From: Parabacteroides gordonii MS-1 = DSM 23371
Lineage (GTDB): Bacteria > Bacteroidota > Bacteroidia > Bacteroidales > Tannerellaceae
Direction of reading: 5' to 3'
NCBI RefSeq assembly: GCF_000969825.1
Contig: NZ_KQ033919.1
Location: forward strand, 3,048,739 to 3,112,738
Length of the DNA: 64,000 nt
The notes under the pieces are model-generated. The model was not told the origin of the DNA, did not search any database, and worked only from the letters and a program-made list of their open reading frames with translations. Made by a program: the position numbers and the translations under genes. Positions 17,798 through 25,681 of this stretch are shown here, in pieces; position 1 is the first letter of the stretch, and every line of letters begins with the position of its first letter.

Positions 17798-19806
17798 CAG
17801 TATATCCTCCCTTTTTTATATGTAAATATTCTTTCTGCATAATAAGAATCCACTGGTTTAGTAGATTTTATGAGATATAAAGCATCGGAAGGGATATTGT
17901 GGAAAGTGATGCATTCCTGATCTCCTTTTCCGGTTTTTTCCGGTTTCCATTCATTGTCCCAATAGTACAATGTAAAGTTTTCATTGTTATTTACCTGTAT
18001 TCCTGACTTAGGAATGATCGATATGGCAGATACTTCTATTTCTTTGCCTAAATCGAATAATATATCTCTGTCTTTTTTGTCTTTGCAATCGAAAGATCCC
18101 AAAAATCCGGTTCCGAATAGGCCATCTACGATTTTATGAAGTTCTTTGATCGAATCTTTTTTTATGTTTGCGGTTACTTTGACATTGGGTATTTCTTTTA
18201 ATTGATTGTCATGTCTTTCATAGAAAGTAATTTCACTTATGGCAATGGTATTTTGTGGCAAAGCCAGACGAATCTTCCGATATTTTTTTGAGGTATGGGG
18301 CGTGATATAATTGTAGCTGACATCTATTGAATCGGTTAATGTATATAAAGTATCCAATCGTTCTTCATTGCCTGAATTATTGCATCCGATCAAATGAGCT
18401 CCGGCAAGCGTTTTTATGAATCGCGTGCTTAAAGGAGTCGTTGTATTGACTGTGATATTTTCTTTTTCATTCCGGTTATGTTTTAGCTGTTTGTAATTAC
18501 CGTCTTTATCAAGAATGAATGCCGGGGCGGCGGGTATAATAGCGTCGTTTCGGAAAAAAGCCGGTAAATAAACAATATCGCGTCCCATTCCTTTAAATGT
18601 CGCCTTTTTCTTATTTATTTTCCCCCATTGGACAGGATTCCAAGTCATATTTTGTGCATTGTAAACACACAAATAACAATAACCGGTTTTATCAGGAATG
18701 GTTTCCGATATATCAACCGTAATGTCGGACGTTTGAAAGTATTCGGATGAGACATCCCGTATCCAAGGGTTTTTAAATAATCCGGGAATGTTGTTGTTAT
18801 TTTCGCCCTTGTCACTCATAGGACCGTCCAGGTAATATTCAAACGATTTGCGGAACACTTTGGGAAGTCTGAATTTCCCTGCTCTCAAATCAAATGATTT
18901 GTTGTTGTAAAGTTTGTCATACTTCCATCTTTCGTTATCCCAAAATGGTTCGAAAGGATATGCTTTCCCATCAACGATTAGTGTATTCCAACTGTGGCCT
19001 TCTGTCCGATTCCCCCACGTGGGTACAAAATCTATAGTGACAGCCATTCCCAAAGCAGACATAAGGTGTGCATTGAATTGGGTCTGGATATCGCATGTCC
19101 CTCTTTTAATCAGTTTATAACTGGCAATATCGCATATCGGCATGGAGGCAGCATAGCCGACACTGTTCATGATGTCGCTATATATAAAGTGTAGTGAATC
19201 TGTAATCTCCTTGAAATCTTTCGATGTATCATTGAATATTCCGTGATGTTGGTTATAAAAAAACTCCCGGTTATTATCGAAACAAAATTTGTCACTGAAG
19301 CGATAGGGTAGGATATACTTGCAGAACTCATCAAAAGGAGCATCTTTTGTATAAGTATTTTCTTTCCATGCCTTGAACACCAGATCGATCTCTTTTATCA
19401 ACCTATCGGCTTTGATGGTTTGTATATCCTGTTTGTTTGAATATTTGTATAAATCTATTTTCATCCTTTCTTCATTCCACAGTTCGTTGACCTCTTTTCG
19501 CCAGCCGTCCGGTCGTTTCCAATCGTATTTTTCAGATATGGCTACATGTTTTTTGTAAACAGGCTGTAAAACGGGAATGATGGCAGGATCGTATCCTGTA
19601 TGACCTGGCATATTCATTATAAGAAATTGGGCAGCCTTCAGTTTTAAAGTGTCATTTTTATAATGTTTCAGTACTTTTTCCAATTCATTACGGTTATCCC
19701 TGGCAAATTGTAAAGCTTGCTCCAGGCGTTTATCGTTCGGAGAAGTACATGCTGTCAAGAAAAAAGTCAAGATAAGAATAATATTTAGCGGCAATGACTG
19801 TTTCAT
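17791..19806 (-). CDS. Transglutaminase-like lipoprotein with F5/8-type C-terminal domain (2)
   Basis: 671 residues. The lipobox TFFLTAC places the lipid-linked Cys at about residue 20. The N-terminus (LEQALQFARDNRNELEKVLKHY) is nearly the same as in the paralogue at 14968-16887 (LEQALLFAGENRGELEKVLTHY). The catalytic core has Cys in LIKRGTCDIQTQFNAHLMSAL and His in TEGHSWNTLIVDGK. The C-terminus (AISEITFYERHD ... ILFDLGKEIEVSAISIIP) is discoidin-like. It starts 28 bases after the propeller gene and overlaps lepB. The paired paralogues probably arose by duplication and act on different substrates or form a pair; neither is proven. Confidence 0.8.
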   Translation of the reverse strand: MKQSLPLNIILILTFFLTACTSPNDKRLEQALQFARDNRNELEKVLKHYKNDTLKLKAAQFLIMNMPGHTGYDPAIIPVLQPVYKKHVAISEKYDWKRPDGWRKEVNELWNEERMKIDLYKYSNKQDIQTIKADRLIKEIDLVFKAWKENTYTKDAPFDEFCKYILPYRFSDKFCFDNNREFFYNQHHGIFNDTSKDFKEITDSLHFIYSDIMNSVGYAASMPICDIASYKLIKRGTCDIQTQFNAHLMSALGMAVTIDFVPTWGNRTEGHSWNTLIVDGKAYPFEPFWDNERWKYDKLYNNKSFDLRAGKFRLPKVFRKSFEYYLDGPMSDKGENNNNIPGLFKNPWIRDVSSEYFQTSDITVDISETIPDKTGYCYLCVYNAQNMTWNPVQWGKINKKKATFKGMGRDIVYLPAFFRNDAIIPAAPAFILDKDGNYKQLKHNRNEKENITVNTTTPLSTRFIKTLAGAHLIGCNNSGNEERLDTLYTLTDSIDVSYNYITPHTSKKYRKIRLALPQNTIAISEITFYERHDNQLKEIPNVKVTANIKKDSIKELHKIVDGLFGTGFLGSFDCKDKKDRDILFDLGKEIEVSAISIIPKSGIQVNNNENFTLYYWDNEWKPEKTGKGDQECITFHNIPSDALYLIKSTKPVDSYYAERIFTYKKGRIYWW

Positions 19807-19834
19807 GGCTCTTTTGCTGTTTGTTACAATATAC

Positions 19835-21007
19835 CTACAATTCAGATGCCGACCTAATAGGAGAGGTATACACTTTGAGTACTATCGGGTTCGACTCTTC
19901 TAATAAGTTGACCGTAGAGGATGTGTGCCTTTCCACATCCTGCTTTCCTTTAGTCGTCATTTTTTCGACAGGGAGCAAACAATACATCTCATCAGAATCG
20001 CTGACGAATGACGGCCAAAAACAGGATTTGTCTATATAGTCATTTTTCAAACCTCCACCCATTTGTGGAATATTTATAACCTGATTGTATTCCAAATGTC
20101 CCGTTTCTTTATTTGCAATAATCCCCCTGAGAGTGTTGTCATGCACAATCAGAAAATAGAATTGTTTTTTCGTTTCCTTTATATCGACCAATTGCGCAAA
20201 ATCTCTCATCAGAGCTTCTTTTTGAGCTACATTTTCCAGAACTTCCCTTGAAGGAGCATAACCTCCTAAATTTAAAACCCATTCGCGATCATAAGAATTT
20301 TTACTGAATGAGTATAGAATATCACCATTAATATCTTTGTATTTTATGGTGTCCCTCGCATGATACAGAATGGGAACCGTATGCATGCTCCGACTTACCG
20401 TTTGTTCGTCTTCACAGATTGGAATTTTTTTCAACAGTTCTCCTTCTTGGTTGAAAATATCTATATCTATCTTTAACCCATTGTCCGAATAGGTTCTGCT
20501 TTCGGCTATTATTTGATCTTGCCCCAAAATATTGACGGCCGTCAATTCTCCATCATCTTGTAGCTTAATCTCTTTCATGAATTCTCCGTCATATCCCCAA
20601 AACTGTATTTTATTCTGTCCTATATAATACAAGAAACATTTGCGCTCTTTGTCCGCTGAAATAGAATATGCCCTATTATATTCACCGGGAGCATTTCCGC
20701 GCCGACCGATCTTGTTCAGAAAATCTCCGTTCGAGCTAAAACGGTATAATACATTATTGGACATTATAAATAAATTTTGTTCATCCGCATAAGATAAATA
20801 AGCTCTGTTTCCAAGCAATGAAGAATCATTGGTTTCCAGAGGAATGCATTCTAAAGAATCACACAAGTCGCTCAATACAATCTGCTTTTCTGTATGCATT
20901 GCCATTTCAAGGTTGAGGACATTCCCTTGCTTTATAAAACTACTATCGGTACATGCGCATAACATTCCCCAAAGCAGGAATACTAAATATGTGATTTTAT
21001 TTTTCAT
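19835..21007 (-). CDS. 6-bladed beta-propeller lipoprotein
   Basis: 390 residues with lipoprotein signal MKNKITYLVFLLWGMLCAC (Cys19). Repeated strand patterns such as LYRFSSNGDFLNKIGRRGNAPGEY and IQFWGYDGEFMKEIKL match the Bacteroidales 6-bladed propeller family. The GRRGNAPGEY turn is diagnostic of that group, which is common next to NVEALA peptides. Function unknown; propellers are usually binding platforms. Its start overlaps the upstream thioredoxin-like gene by four bases (21004-21007), and the transglutaminase gene follows after 28 bases. Confidence 0.8.
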   Translation of the reverse strand: MKNKITYLVFLLWGMLCACTDSSFIKQGNVLNLEMAMHTEKQIVLSDLCDSLECIPLETNDSSLLGNRAYLSYADEQNLFIMSNNVLYRFSSNGDFLNKIGRRGNAPGEYNRAYSISADKERKCFLYYIGQNKIQFWGYDGEFMKEIKLQDDGELTAVNILGQDQIIAESRTYSDNGLKIDIDIFNQEGELLKKIPICEDEQTVSRSMHTVPILYHARDTIKYKDINGDILYSFSKNSYDREWVLNLGGYAPSREVLENVAQKEALMRDFAQLVDIKETKKQFYFLIVHDNTLRGIIANKETGHLEYNQVINIPQMGGGLKNDYIDKSCFWPSFVSDSDEMYCLLPVEKMTTKGKQDVERHTSSTVNLLEESNPIVLKVYTSPIRSASEL

Positions 21008-21477
21008 TTCGTTAAATCTTTTTCTAATTGTTCCAATATATTTTCTGAATACGGTGATTGATATTCTGCTTTTATGATTTTTCCATTCTTCAAATGCAGT
21101 ACTAAGGGGTATATTGAATTATTTCCACCGACTAAATAATTGTTTTCCAAATCTAAATAACAATTGAAATCCGCTAGAGAAGTTAGTTCTAATGTGCGAA
21201 ACAATTGCTTTTTTGAGTTTACTGCCGTAAAAACAATAAAATTTTTTTTCTGTGTCTTCAAAAAAAAGTCTTTGTTGTTTAAGAAGAAGCCTACACCTGA
21301 GGCAATACATCCTATACAGCCAACTTCTGGTAATATTATGCAATATTCCAATTCTTTATCAAAGGATATTCCTTTTTCTTGATAAAACTTTGTTACCTCA
21401 TTTGTTGTCTTGTCTTTTTCTTTGCAAGAGATAACAATAATGCATAATAATAACAGCAAATAAATTTTATTTTTCAT
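21004..21477 (-). CDS. Thioredoxin-fold lipoprotein with CxxC
   Basis: 157 residues from ATG 21477. This start gives a clean lipoprotein signal (MKNKIYLLLLLCIIVISC, lipobox Cys18); an upstream in-frame start would overlap the previous gene by over 50 bases and bury the signal. Residues 40-60 hold ILPEVGCIGCIASGVGF, a CxxC in the position of a TlpA-like active site. The rest (FIVFTAVNSKKQLFRTLEL ... IYPLVLHLKNGKII) fits a thioredoxin fold of the TlpA/AhpC-TSA group. Likely a periplasmic or surface thiol-disulfide oxidoreductase. It overlaps the gene before by 11 bases and the gene after by 4. Confidence 0.65.
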   Translation of the reverse strand: MKNKIYLLLLLCIIVISCKEKDKTTNEVTKFYQEKGISFDKELEYCIILPEVGCIGCIASGVGFFLNNKDFFLKTQKKNFIVFTAVNSKKQLFRTLELTSLADFNCYLDLENNYLVGGNNSIYPLVLHLKNGKIIKAEYQSPYSENILEQLEKDLTK

Positions 21478-22612
21478 TGGATAATAATTTGTAGATAGCA
21501 AATTCGATAACATTTTCATCTAGAGTATTCATTTGTATCAATAATCCATCTTTAGTTACATGCATATTGTGTAAATTCAATTCCTTATAATTTTTTTGGA
21601 TGGGAGTTTCAGAAATCAAGTTCCCATTGATATCCATGACTATAATTGAAAAAGGTTTAAGAAATGCTCCCCGTTCCCATCCAGTCAAAGGATGCTGGGC
21701 TATCCGATAATAAACTTTTCTATATTGGTCATACAACAGATTCGAATAAGAATGTTGACTGATGAAATACTTTATTCTTAAATCTTTGTCTTTCATCAAT
21801 TCCAGAGAATTGCAATCAGATGAATTAATCGTTGGAGTATAACGGCTTCCCATATAAAATTTCCGATATGTGGAGAAATCCGTTGAATAAGAATAAACAT
21901 AATGATCGGCAGGAAAACTGTAGAGGCAATTATTGTCGTCACCCAAAGCGTGATAGATTGTGTTAAAATAAACTCCTCCGAAATCACCCTCTACATATTG
22001 ATCGGGATAATTTATCCCATATATAATCTTGTTATTCGATATGTTGATATTACAACTGACTGGATGTTCTTTTTCGTCTTTCTTAAATAGTCCTAATTTG
22101 GTTCCTGACAATATGATTCTGTCTTGGAAATACAAAATGGGAGAATCTGTTAAAGCTTCCGGATCGAAAGTGTTTTTATGACTCTCTCCATTTATAACAC
22201 TCCAATGTTTGATTGTTTTGAATGAAGGATCTAACATATATACCATTTTCTGTTTATAATTATACACAAAAGTGGTGTCTCCTTTGCAAAGGAATCCAGA
22301 ATAATTATTCAGATTACCACAATTATTTATTTTGTTTGTTCGTAATAATTCGTTTGTCTTTACATCAAACCAATGTAACGTATTTTCATCCAGTATAACA
22401 TAAAATATATTTCCTTTCTCGTTTTCTACAAATTGTGAAACTAATGGCTTAGGTATTAAATGGTCTCCTATCTGTATTTTTATTGTTGAGTCCTGTCGGC
22501 AAAACAATGTTGAATCAGCAGCAACAGTTCCTTCATTTTTTACCTGAATAATTTTTTTTTCACAAGAATTGAAGAACAATAAAGATAGTAACAATATTGC
22601 AACTTTTTTCAT
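21467..22612 (-). CDS. DUF4221-like propeller lipoprotein
   Basis: 381 residues with a lipoprotein signal (MKKVAILLLSLLFFNSC, Cys17). The body is beta-rich with blade-like repeats (HWFDVKTNELLRTNKI, MVYMLDPSFKTIKHWSVING, SIIVMDINGNLISETPIQKN) and resembles the DUF4221 propeller family found beside NVEALA peptides. First gene after peptide 1, from which it is separated by 104 bases with a strong hairpin. AT-rich compared with the efflux region. Exact function unknown. Confidence 0.65.
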   Translation of the reverse strand: MKKVAILLLSLLFFNSCEKKIIQVKNEGTVAADSTLFCRQDSTIKIQIGDHLIPKPLVSQFVENEKGNIFYVILDENTLHWFDVKTNELLRTNKINNCGNLNNYSGFLCKGDTTFVYNYKQKMVYMLDPSFKTIKHWSVINGESHKNTFDPEALTDSPILYFQDRIILSGTKLGLFKKDEKEHPVSCNINISNNKIIYGINYPDQYVEGDFGGVYFNTIYHALGDDNNCLYSFPADHYVYSYSTDFSTYRKFYMGSRYTPTINSSDCNSLELMKDKDLRIKYFISQHSYSNLLYDQYRKVYYRIAQHPLTGWERGAFLKPFSIIVMDINGNLISETPIQKNYKELNLHNMHVTKDGLLIQMNTLDENVIEFAIYKLLSNEK

Positions 22613-22648
22613 GCTATTTCCCTCTTATATAATTAGTTTAATAGTGAG

Positions 22649-22698
22649 AATAATGAAGAATCTCCATCATTCCTAAAAGATTTCGATTCTCCATTATT
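22649..22698 (-). promoter_or_regulatory. Intercistronic stem-loop between peptide 1 and DUF4221 gene
   Basis: 14-bp arms 22649-22662 and 22685-22698 with one mismatch and a 22-base loop. No T run follows on the minus strand, so it is not a typical terminator. It may protect the upstream peptide mRNA from 3' decay or reduce readthrough. Confidence 0.6.
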
Positions 22699-22716
22699 TT
22701 TCATAAAATCAGGATG

Positions 22717-22959
22717 TTATTGTTCACAATCCGTTAGTGCTGGCCAAGAATCTGATTTGCAGAAATAGGTCCCAGCATCATTCTTAACACAATTACCATC
22801 ATTATCCCACCAGCCAATACTTTCACATGCAGCCATTGACTCTATGTCTGTGGATATAAGGCTAATATTATTTTTATTATTTTGACTTTGGCTGAAACTC
22901 CAGCTTGCTGCAACAGCCATAGCAGCGATAATAGCTACCCCGAAGATTTTTTTCTTCAT
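22717..22959 (-). CDS. NVEALA-type secreted peptide precursor 1
   Basis: 80 residues. The signal peptide MKKKIFGVAIIAAMAVAASW is followed by a spacer and SLISTDIESMAA, a diverged form of the motif (S-L-x-x-x-N-V-E-A-L-A). The remaining 36 residues begin CESIGWWDNDGNCVK and contain four Cys plus several Trp and Asp, with no charged tail. NVEALA proteins are short Bacteroidales exported products whose motif resembles a precursor leader; their role is not established. No TAnnTTTG promoter is visible on this strand within 300 bases upstream. Confidence 0.75.
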   Translation of the reverse strand: MKKKIFGVAIIAAMAVAASWSFSQSQNNKNNISLISTDIESMAACESIGWWDNDGNCVKNDAGTYFCKSDSWPALTDCEQ

Positions 22960-23011
22960 GTTCTTTTTCTTTTATTGAATTATAAGTTAGTTTATTTTTT
23001 ACCTTTGCCTA

Positions 23012-23178
23012 CTCTTATTCAGTTTAGATATTCGAAAGATACAAGTATCAGTTGATACCGATATCATTCTGGTTGTTGATCTTAAATGATTTTGATATAC
23101 CTCCTTTCCTTTTTAGGAGAGCAGTCGGGGAGTTTGCCGTAACAGTTGTCAACCTATAGGCAGACTCCCTTTTGTTCT
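23012..23178 (+). ncRNA. Candidate structured small RNA 1, upstream of and antisense to the peptide 1 leader
   Basis: A plus-strand -7 box TACCTTTG (23000-23007) is followed by a segment highly similar to that at 25527-25678. An outer helix pairs GATAT with ATATC around an inner GATAC/GTATC hairpin. Then come ACCTCCTTTC, and a stem GGGAGTTTGCC (23128-23138) / GGCAGACTCCC (23159-23169) followed by TTTTGTTCTTT. Two paralogues keep the fold while the bases differ, which supports a structured RNA. Direction is inferred from the promoter and T-rich tail; a minus-strand leader structure is the alternative. Confidence 0.5.
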
Positions 23179-23207
23179 TTGAACTTACCTCTCCTGTTTG
23201 TGATCCT

Positions 23208-23283
23208 CAAACACCGTTGTTTGCCATCCCTAAACACCTCTGTTTGCGGTGCCTAAACAGGCCTTGTTTGGGTTGGTAAACAA
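23208..23283. repeat. 23-bp palindromic array after the HU/DUF4469 gene
   Basis: AAAC-type cores begin at 23209, 23232, 23255 and 23278, a 23-base period. Units read AAACACCGTTGTTT, AAACACCTCTGTTT and AAACAGGCCTTGTTT, with the last shortened. The array ends about a dozen bases beyond the stop codon of the minus-strand HU-like gene, as the 7279-7363 array does for tolC. Sequence differs, architecture matches. Confidence 0.75.
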
Positions 23284-23294
23284 AAATGCCTCTT

Positions 23295-24056
23295 TTATTC
23301 AATTACGGGACGGTCGTCTTCCCCTTCTTCTCCCTTGTTGGTACCAACGTACACAATACGGCTGACACTGCGCGCCGTTTTCAGGATACGCTGAGTATTC
23401 CCGGAGTATTGTGTTGTCAGCGTCATTTCATATTCTCCGTCAGCCAGGCCCGTCGGAGCAATGAATATCAGTTCCGAAGGATTGTTTGTGCCGAACATGT
23501 CGGGAGTAACTTTCGTCACCGCGTCGTCTGTCAGGCTGCGGAAGGAGATGCCGACATTTTCATCTGTTCCCTCGATACGGATGCGCGAACCGGTGATGCG
23601 GAAGTTACGTCCCGGCGTGATATGTCCGTCTTTTACGTTGTTACTGCAATCCTGAACGCCGGTGATATAAATAGCGTCGGCTTTTTCGCCCAGGATTTCA
23701 ACTTTGGTGTTTCGTATCTCTTCACGCAGGACGCGGTTTTGAGTGAATGAAACATAGATGTCGTTTTTTGCCGGATTCCATTGTCCTTCTTCGATCGGCC
23801 CGATGAAGCGGGGAACGGCGTAGAACAATCCGGTGTTGACATTGTGTCCGTTCATCAAAGCACGTGCCACGATGCGTTCGTAGAGAGTTACTACGTGAAC
23901 GAGTGTTTCCCGACGCAAACCGGTATCTTCTTCGCGCATGTCTTCGTAGAGTTGTTCGTTATCTACTGTGCCGGCGGAGTTAAGAACTAAAATACGATCG
24001 TTCGTGTCTTCTGTCAGTGTGTTAGGGGCTAACCAGCCTTGGAGTTTGTTGCTCAT
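23295..24056 (-). CDS. HU-like DNA-binding domain protein with C-terminal DUF4469 (Ig-like) domain
   Basis: 253 residues. Residues 1-125 (MSNKLQGWLAPNTLTEDTND ... YDEDMRE-type helix, then FYAVPRFIGPIEEGQWNPAKNDIYV) match the HU/IHF-like N-domain of a Bacteroidales family. Residues 130-240 (GRNFRITGSRIRIEGTDENVGI ... PSELIFIAPTGLADGEYEMTLTTQY) are the Ig-like DUF4469 domain. The last residues EGEDDRPVIE are shared with the remnant at 29622-29882. Base composition is less AT-rich than its propeller neighbours. A nucleoid or regulatory role is presumed from the fold only; no signal peptide is seen. Confidence 0.8.
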   Translation of the reverse strand: MSNKLQGWLAPNTLTEDTNDRILVLNSAGTVDNEQLYEDMREEDTGLRRETLVHVVTLYERIVARALMNGHNVNTGLFYAVPRFIGPIEEGQWNPAKNDIYVSFTQNRVLREEIRNTKVEILGEKADAIYITGVQDCSNNVKDGHITPGRNFRITGSRIRIEGTDENVGISFRSLTDDAVTKVTPDMFGTNNPSELIFIAPTGLADGEYEMTLTTQYSGNTQRILKTARSVSRIVYVGTNKGEEGEDDRPVIE

Positions 24057-24110
24057 GGTGTTAAATTGTTTATTGTTTTTAAATGTAATTTCTTTTTTTG
24101 CTAAATGAAA

Positions 24111-25166
24111 TCAGAGAACTTTCGATAAGTTGAAAGAATATAGGCAGAAATCTTTTTCCCATCCTATTGCAATTAATTCTTTATCATCATCTGTTATACA
24201 AATGTTAAATAGTTTTTTATCGGAAAATAGTCTACATACACACTCTCCGTTCCAATTGTATATAAGAATATTATTACTTAGCATAGCATCCATCATTCCT
24301 TCATTATTGTGTTGCGCTAATTTTTTTCCAGAATATAAAGTATAGATGTATTTGTCGGTTGCATATATATCTGTATAACCAATAACATTTTCTTGTCCGT
24401 GTTTAATGCTATTAATCCCAGGACTACTGTCGTTTATATATATAGGATATATATCGTGATAACTTTTTATAAGATTAGGAGTTGCGTTTACTTGATATAA
24501 TTCAAATATGGCTCCCGATGATGTTACTGATGCAAACCTATCTAATAATGGATTATAAACTATCCAACCTTGATAAGCAAGTGTTTTACTTTTAATTCCA
24601 GATTCATTTCCATCTTTAGGAAAGCCCCCAAAAGATTTTATAAATTCCCCTTCATTGTTTAATATTGCATATCTATTATTATCATTTTCATTTTTATCCA
24701 AAAGACCTGAAACTATATATCCATATTTTGTTTGTATTATCGAAAGAGGCATACATTTCAATTTTGTTATATCTGAAATGTTTTTTGATAAATCTTTTGT
24801 TACTATTTGTTTTTTTTGCAAATCGAATATGTTAATGCTTGACTTATCTTTCTTCTGCATTAAACGTGGCATAATACTCTCATCTGGTCCTTCTCCTAGT
24901 TGTGCAAATGATTGAAGGCTATCTTTTGTATAATAAATTTTATCTAAAAGAGATTGCCCTAAGTAGTTCTCTTTAATTATACATTGATGATCTTCAAATG
25001 GAATCATCCTACCAAAAGAATTTAATTTGTAAGTATTGACATTGAGTTTTTTAGCCTTTATATTAAATGCATGTTTAAAATGATTTTTTGGATCAGTTTC
25101 TTTATGTTCACACGATAAAAGAAACATAAAGAATAGGATGACTATTAAAATATCATTGATTTTCAT
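24111..25166 (-). CDS. BF3164-type 6-bladed propeller lipoprotein
   Basis: 351 residues with lipobox MKINDILIVILFFMFLLSC (Cys19). Diagnostic are SFAQLGEGPDESIMPRLMQKKDKS near residue 95, the blade IFDLQKKQIVTKDL, and a terminal blade ICITDDDKELIAIGWEKDFC. It belongs to the TolB-like/BF3164 propeller lipoproteins. It follows peptide 2 after 81 bases containing a 13-bp hairpin, so peptide and propeller form a pair, as at 26572-27852. Strongly AT-rich, suggesting acquisition. Function unknown. Confidence 0.78.
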   Translation of the reverse strand: MKINDILIVILFFMFLLSCEHKETDPKNHFKHAFNIKAKKLNVNTYKLNSFGRMIPFEDHQCIIKENYLGQSLLDKIYYTKDSLQSFAQLGEGPDESIMPRLMQKKDKSSINIFDLQKKQIVTKDLSKNISDITKLKCMPLSIIQTKYGYIVSGLLDKNENDNNRYAILNNEGEFIKSFGGFPKDGNESGIKSKTLAYQGWIVYNPLLDRFASVTSSGAIFELYQVNATPNLIKSYHDIYPIYINDSSPGINSIKHGQENVIGYTDIYATDKYIYTLYSGKKLAQHNNEGMMDAMLSNNILIYNWNGECVCRLFSDKKLFNICITDDDKELIAIGWEKDFCLYSFNLSKVL

Positions 25167-25181
25167 ATATATTGTATTAGT

Positions 25182-25213
25182 CCTAAGAGGAGTTTCTCGT
25201 AACTCCTCTTAGG
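25182..25213 (-). promoter_or_regulatory. Intercistronic stem-loop between peptide 2 and its propeller gene
   Basis: A perfect 13-bp stem (25182-25194 with 25201-25213, CCTAAGAGGAGTT) and a 6-base loop. No T run follows. It probably sets a higher level of peptide mRNA than propeller mRNA, or acts as a weak attenuator. Confidence 0.7.
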
Positions 25214-25247
25214 AATTGAAGTAATAATAATTTAATCAGGATAATTA

Positions 25248-25472
25248 TTATTTGTATCCAGGTATAATAGTATGACCTAAATCATCATTAATTTCGTAGC
25301 ACGTTGCAGTTGATATAATGCAAGGTACTCCTACTTCGATTTCGTATCTAGCCAACGCTTCCACATTAGCCAGTGCCAAGTCTGACAGTTCCACCTCGTT
25401 TTGACTCAGGCCGTAATTCCAGCCTGCTGCTGCGATAGCTGCTATAGCAATGATACCAAATAACTTTTTCAT
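25248..25472 (-). CDS. NVEALA family secreted peptide precursor 2
   Basis: 74 residues. The signal peptide is MKKLFGIIAIAAIAAAGWNY, followed by LSDLALANVEALARYEIE with the exact NVEALA motif at residues 36-41. The remaining ~33 residues include GVPCIISTATCYEIND with two Cys, which could form a disulfide. The start at 25472 is the only one that gives the signal peptide. It pairs with the propeller at 24111-25166. An RNA candidate on the opposite strand lies in its upstream region. Confidence 0.88.
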   Translation of the reverse strand: MKKLFGIIAIAAIAAAGWNYGLSQNEVELSDLALANVEALARYEIEVGVPCIISTATCYEINDDLGHTIIPGYK

Positions 25473-25537
25473 ATTCGTATCTGTTTAATTGTTTATTTTA
25501 AAACTTTATTTGATCGGGTTATTTTCTATCTTTGCCT

Positions 25538-25678
25538 ACTGTTTTTCAGATTAGATAGCCGAATGGCACCTGTACCATTTTGTTCTGTCGGTTATATTAC
25601 CATCATACACCTCCTTTTCGGGGTCCCTGGGAGTTTGCTTGTACAATTTTGAGGTCGTGCAGCAAACTCCCTTTTGTT
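25538..25678 (+). ncRNA. Candidate structured small RNA 2, upstream of and antisense to the peptide 2 leader
   Basis: A plus-strand -7 box TATCTTTG (25527-25534) is followed by CCTACTGTTTTTCAGATTAG, nearly the same as in copy 1. An outer helix ATAGCCGA/TCGGTTAT encloses ATGG/CCAT. Then come CACCTCCTTTTC and a perfect 10-bp terminator stem GGGAGTTTGC (25629-25638) / GCAAACTCCC (25662-25671) with TTTTGTT. Helices match copy 1 through different bases. It ends four bases from the stop of the convergent DUF1573 gene. Confidence 0.55.
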
Positions 25679-25681
25679 CGA

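Noticed and set aside
23208..23283. CRISPR array
   Set aside because: Only four short palindromic units with spacers of a few bases and no cas genes.
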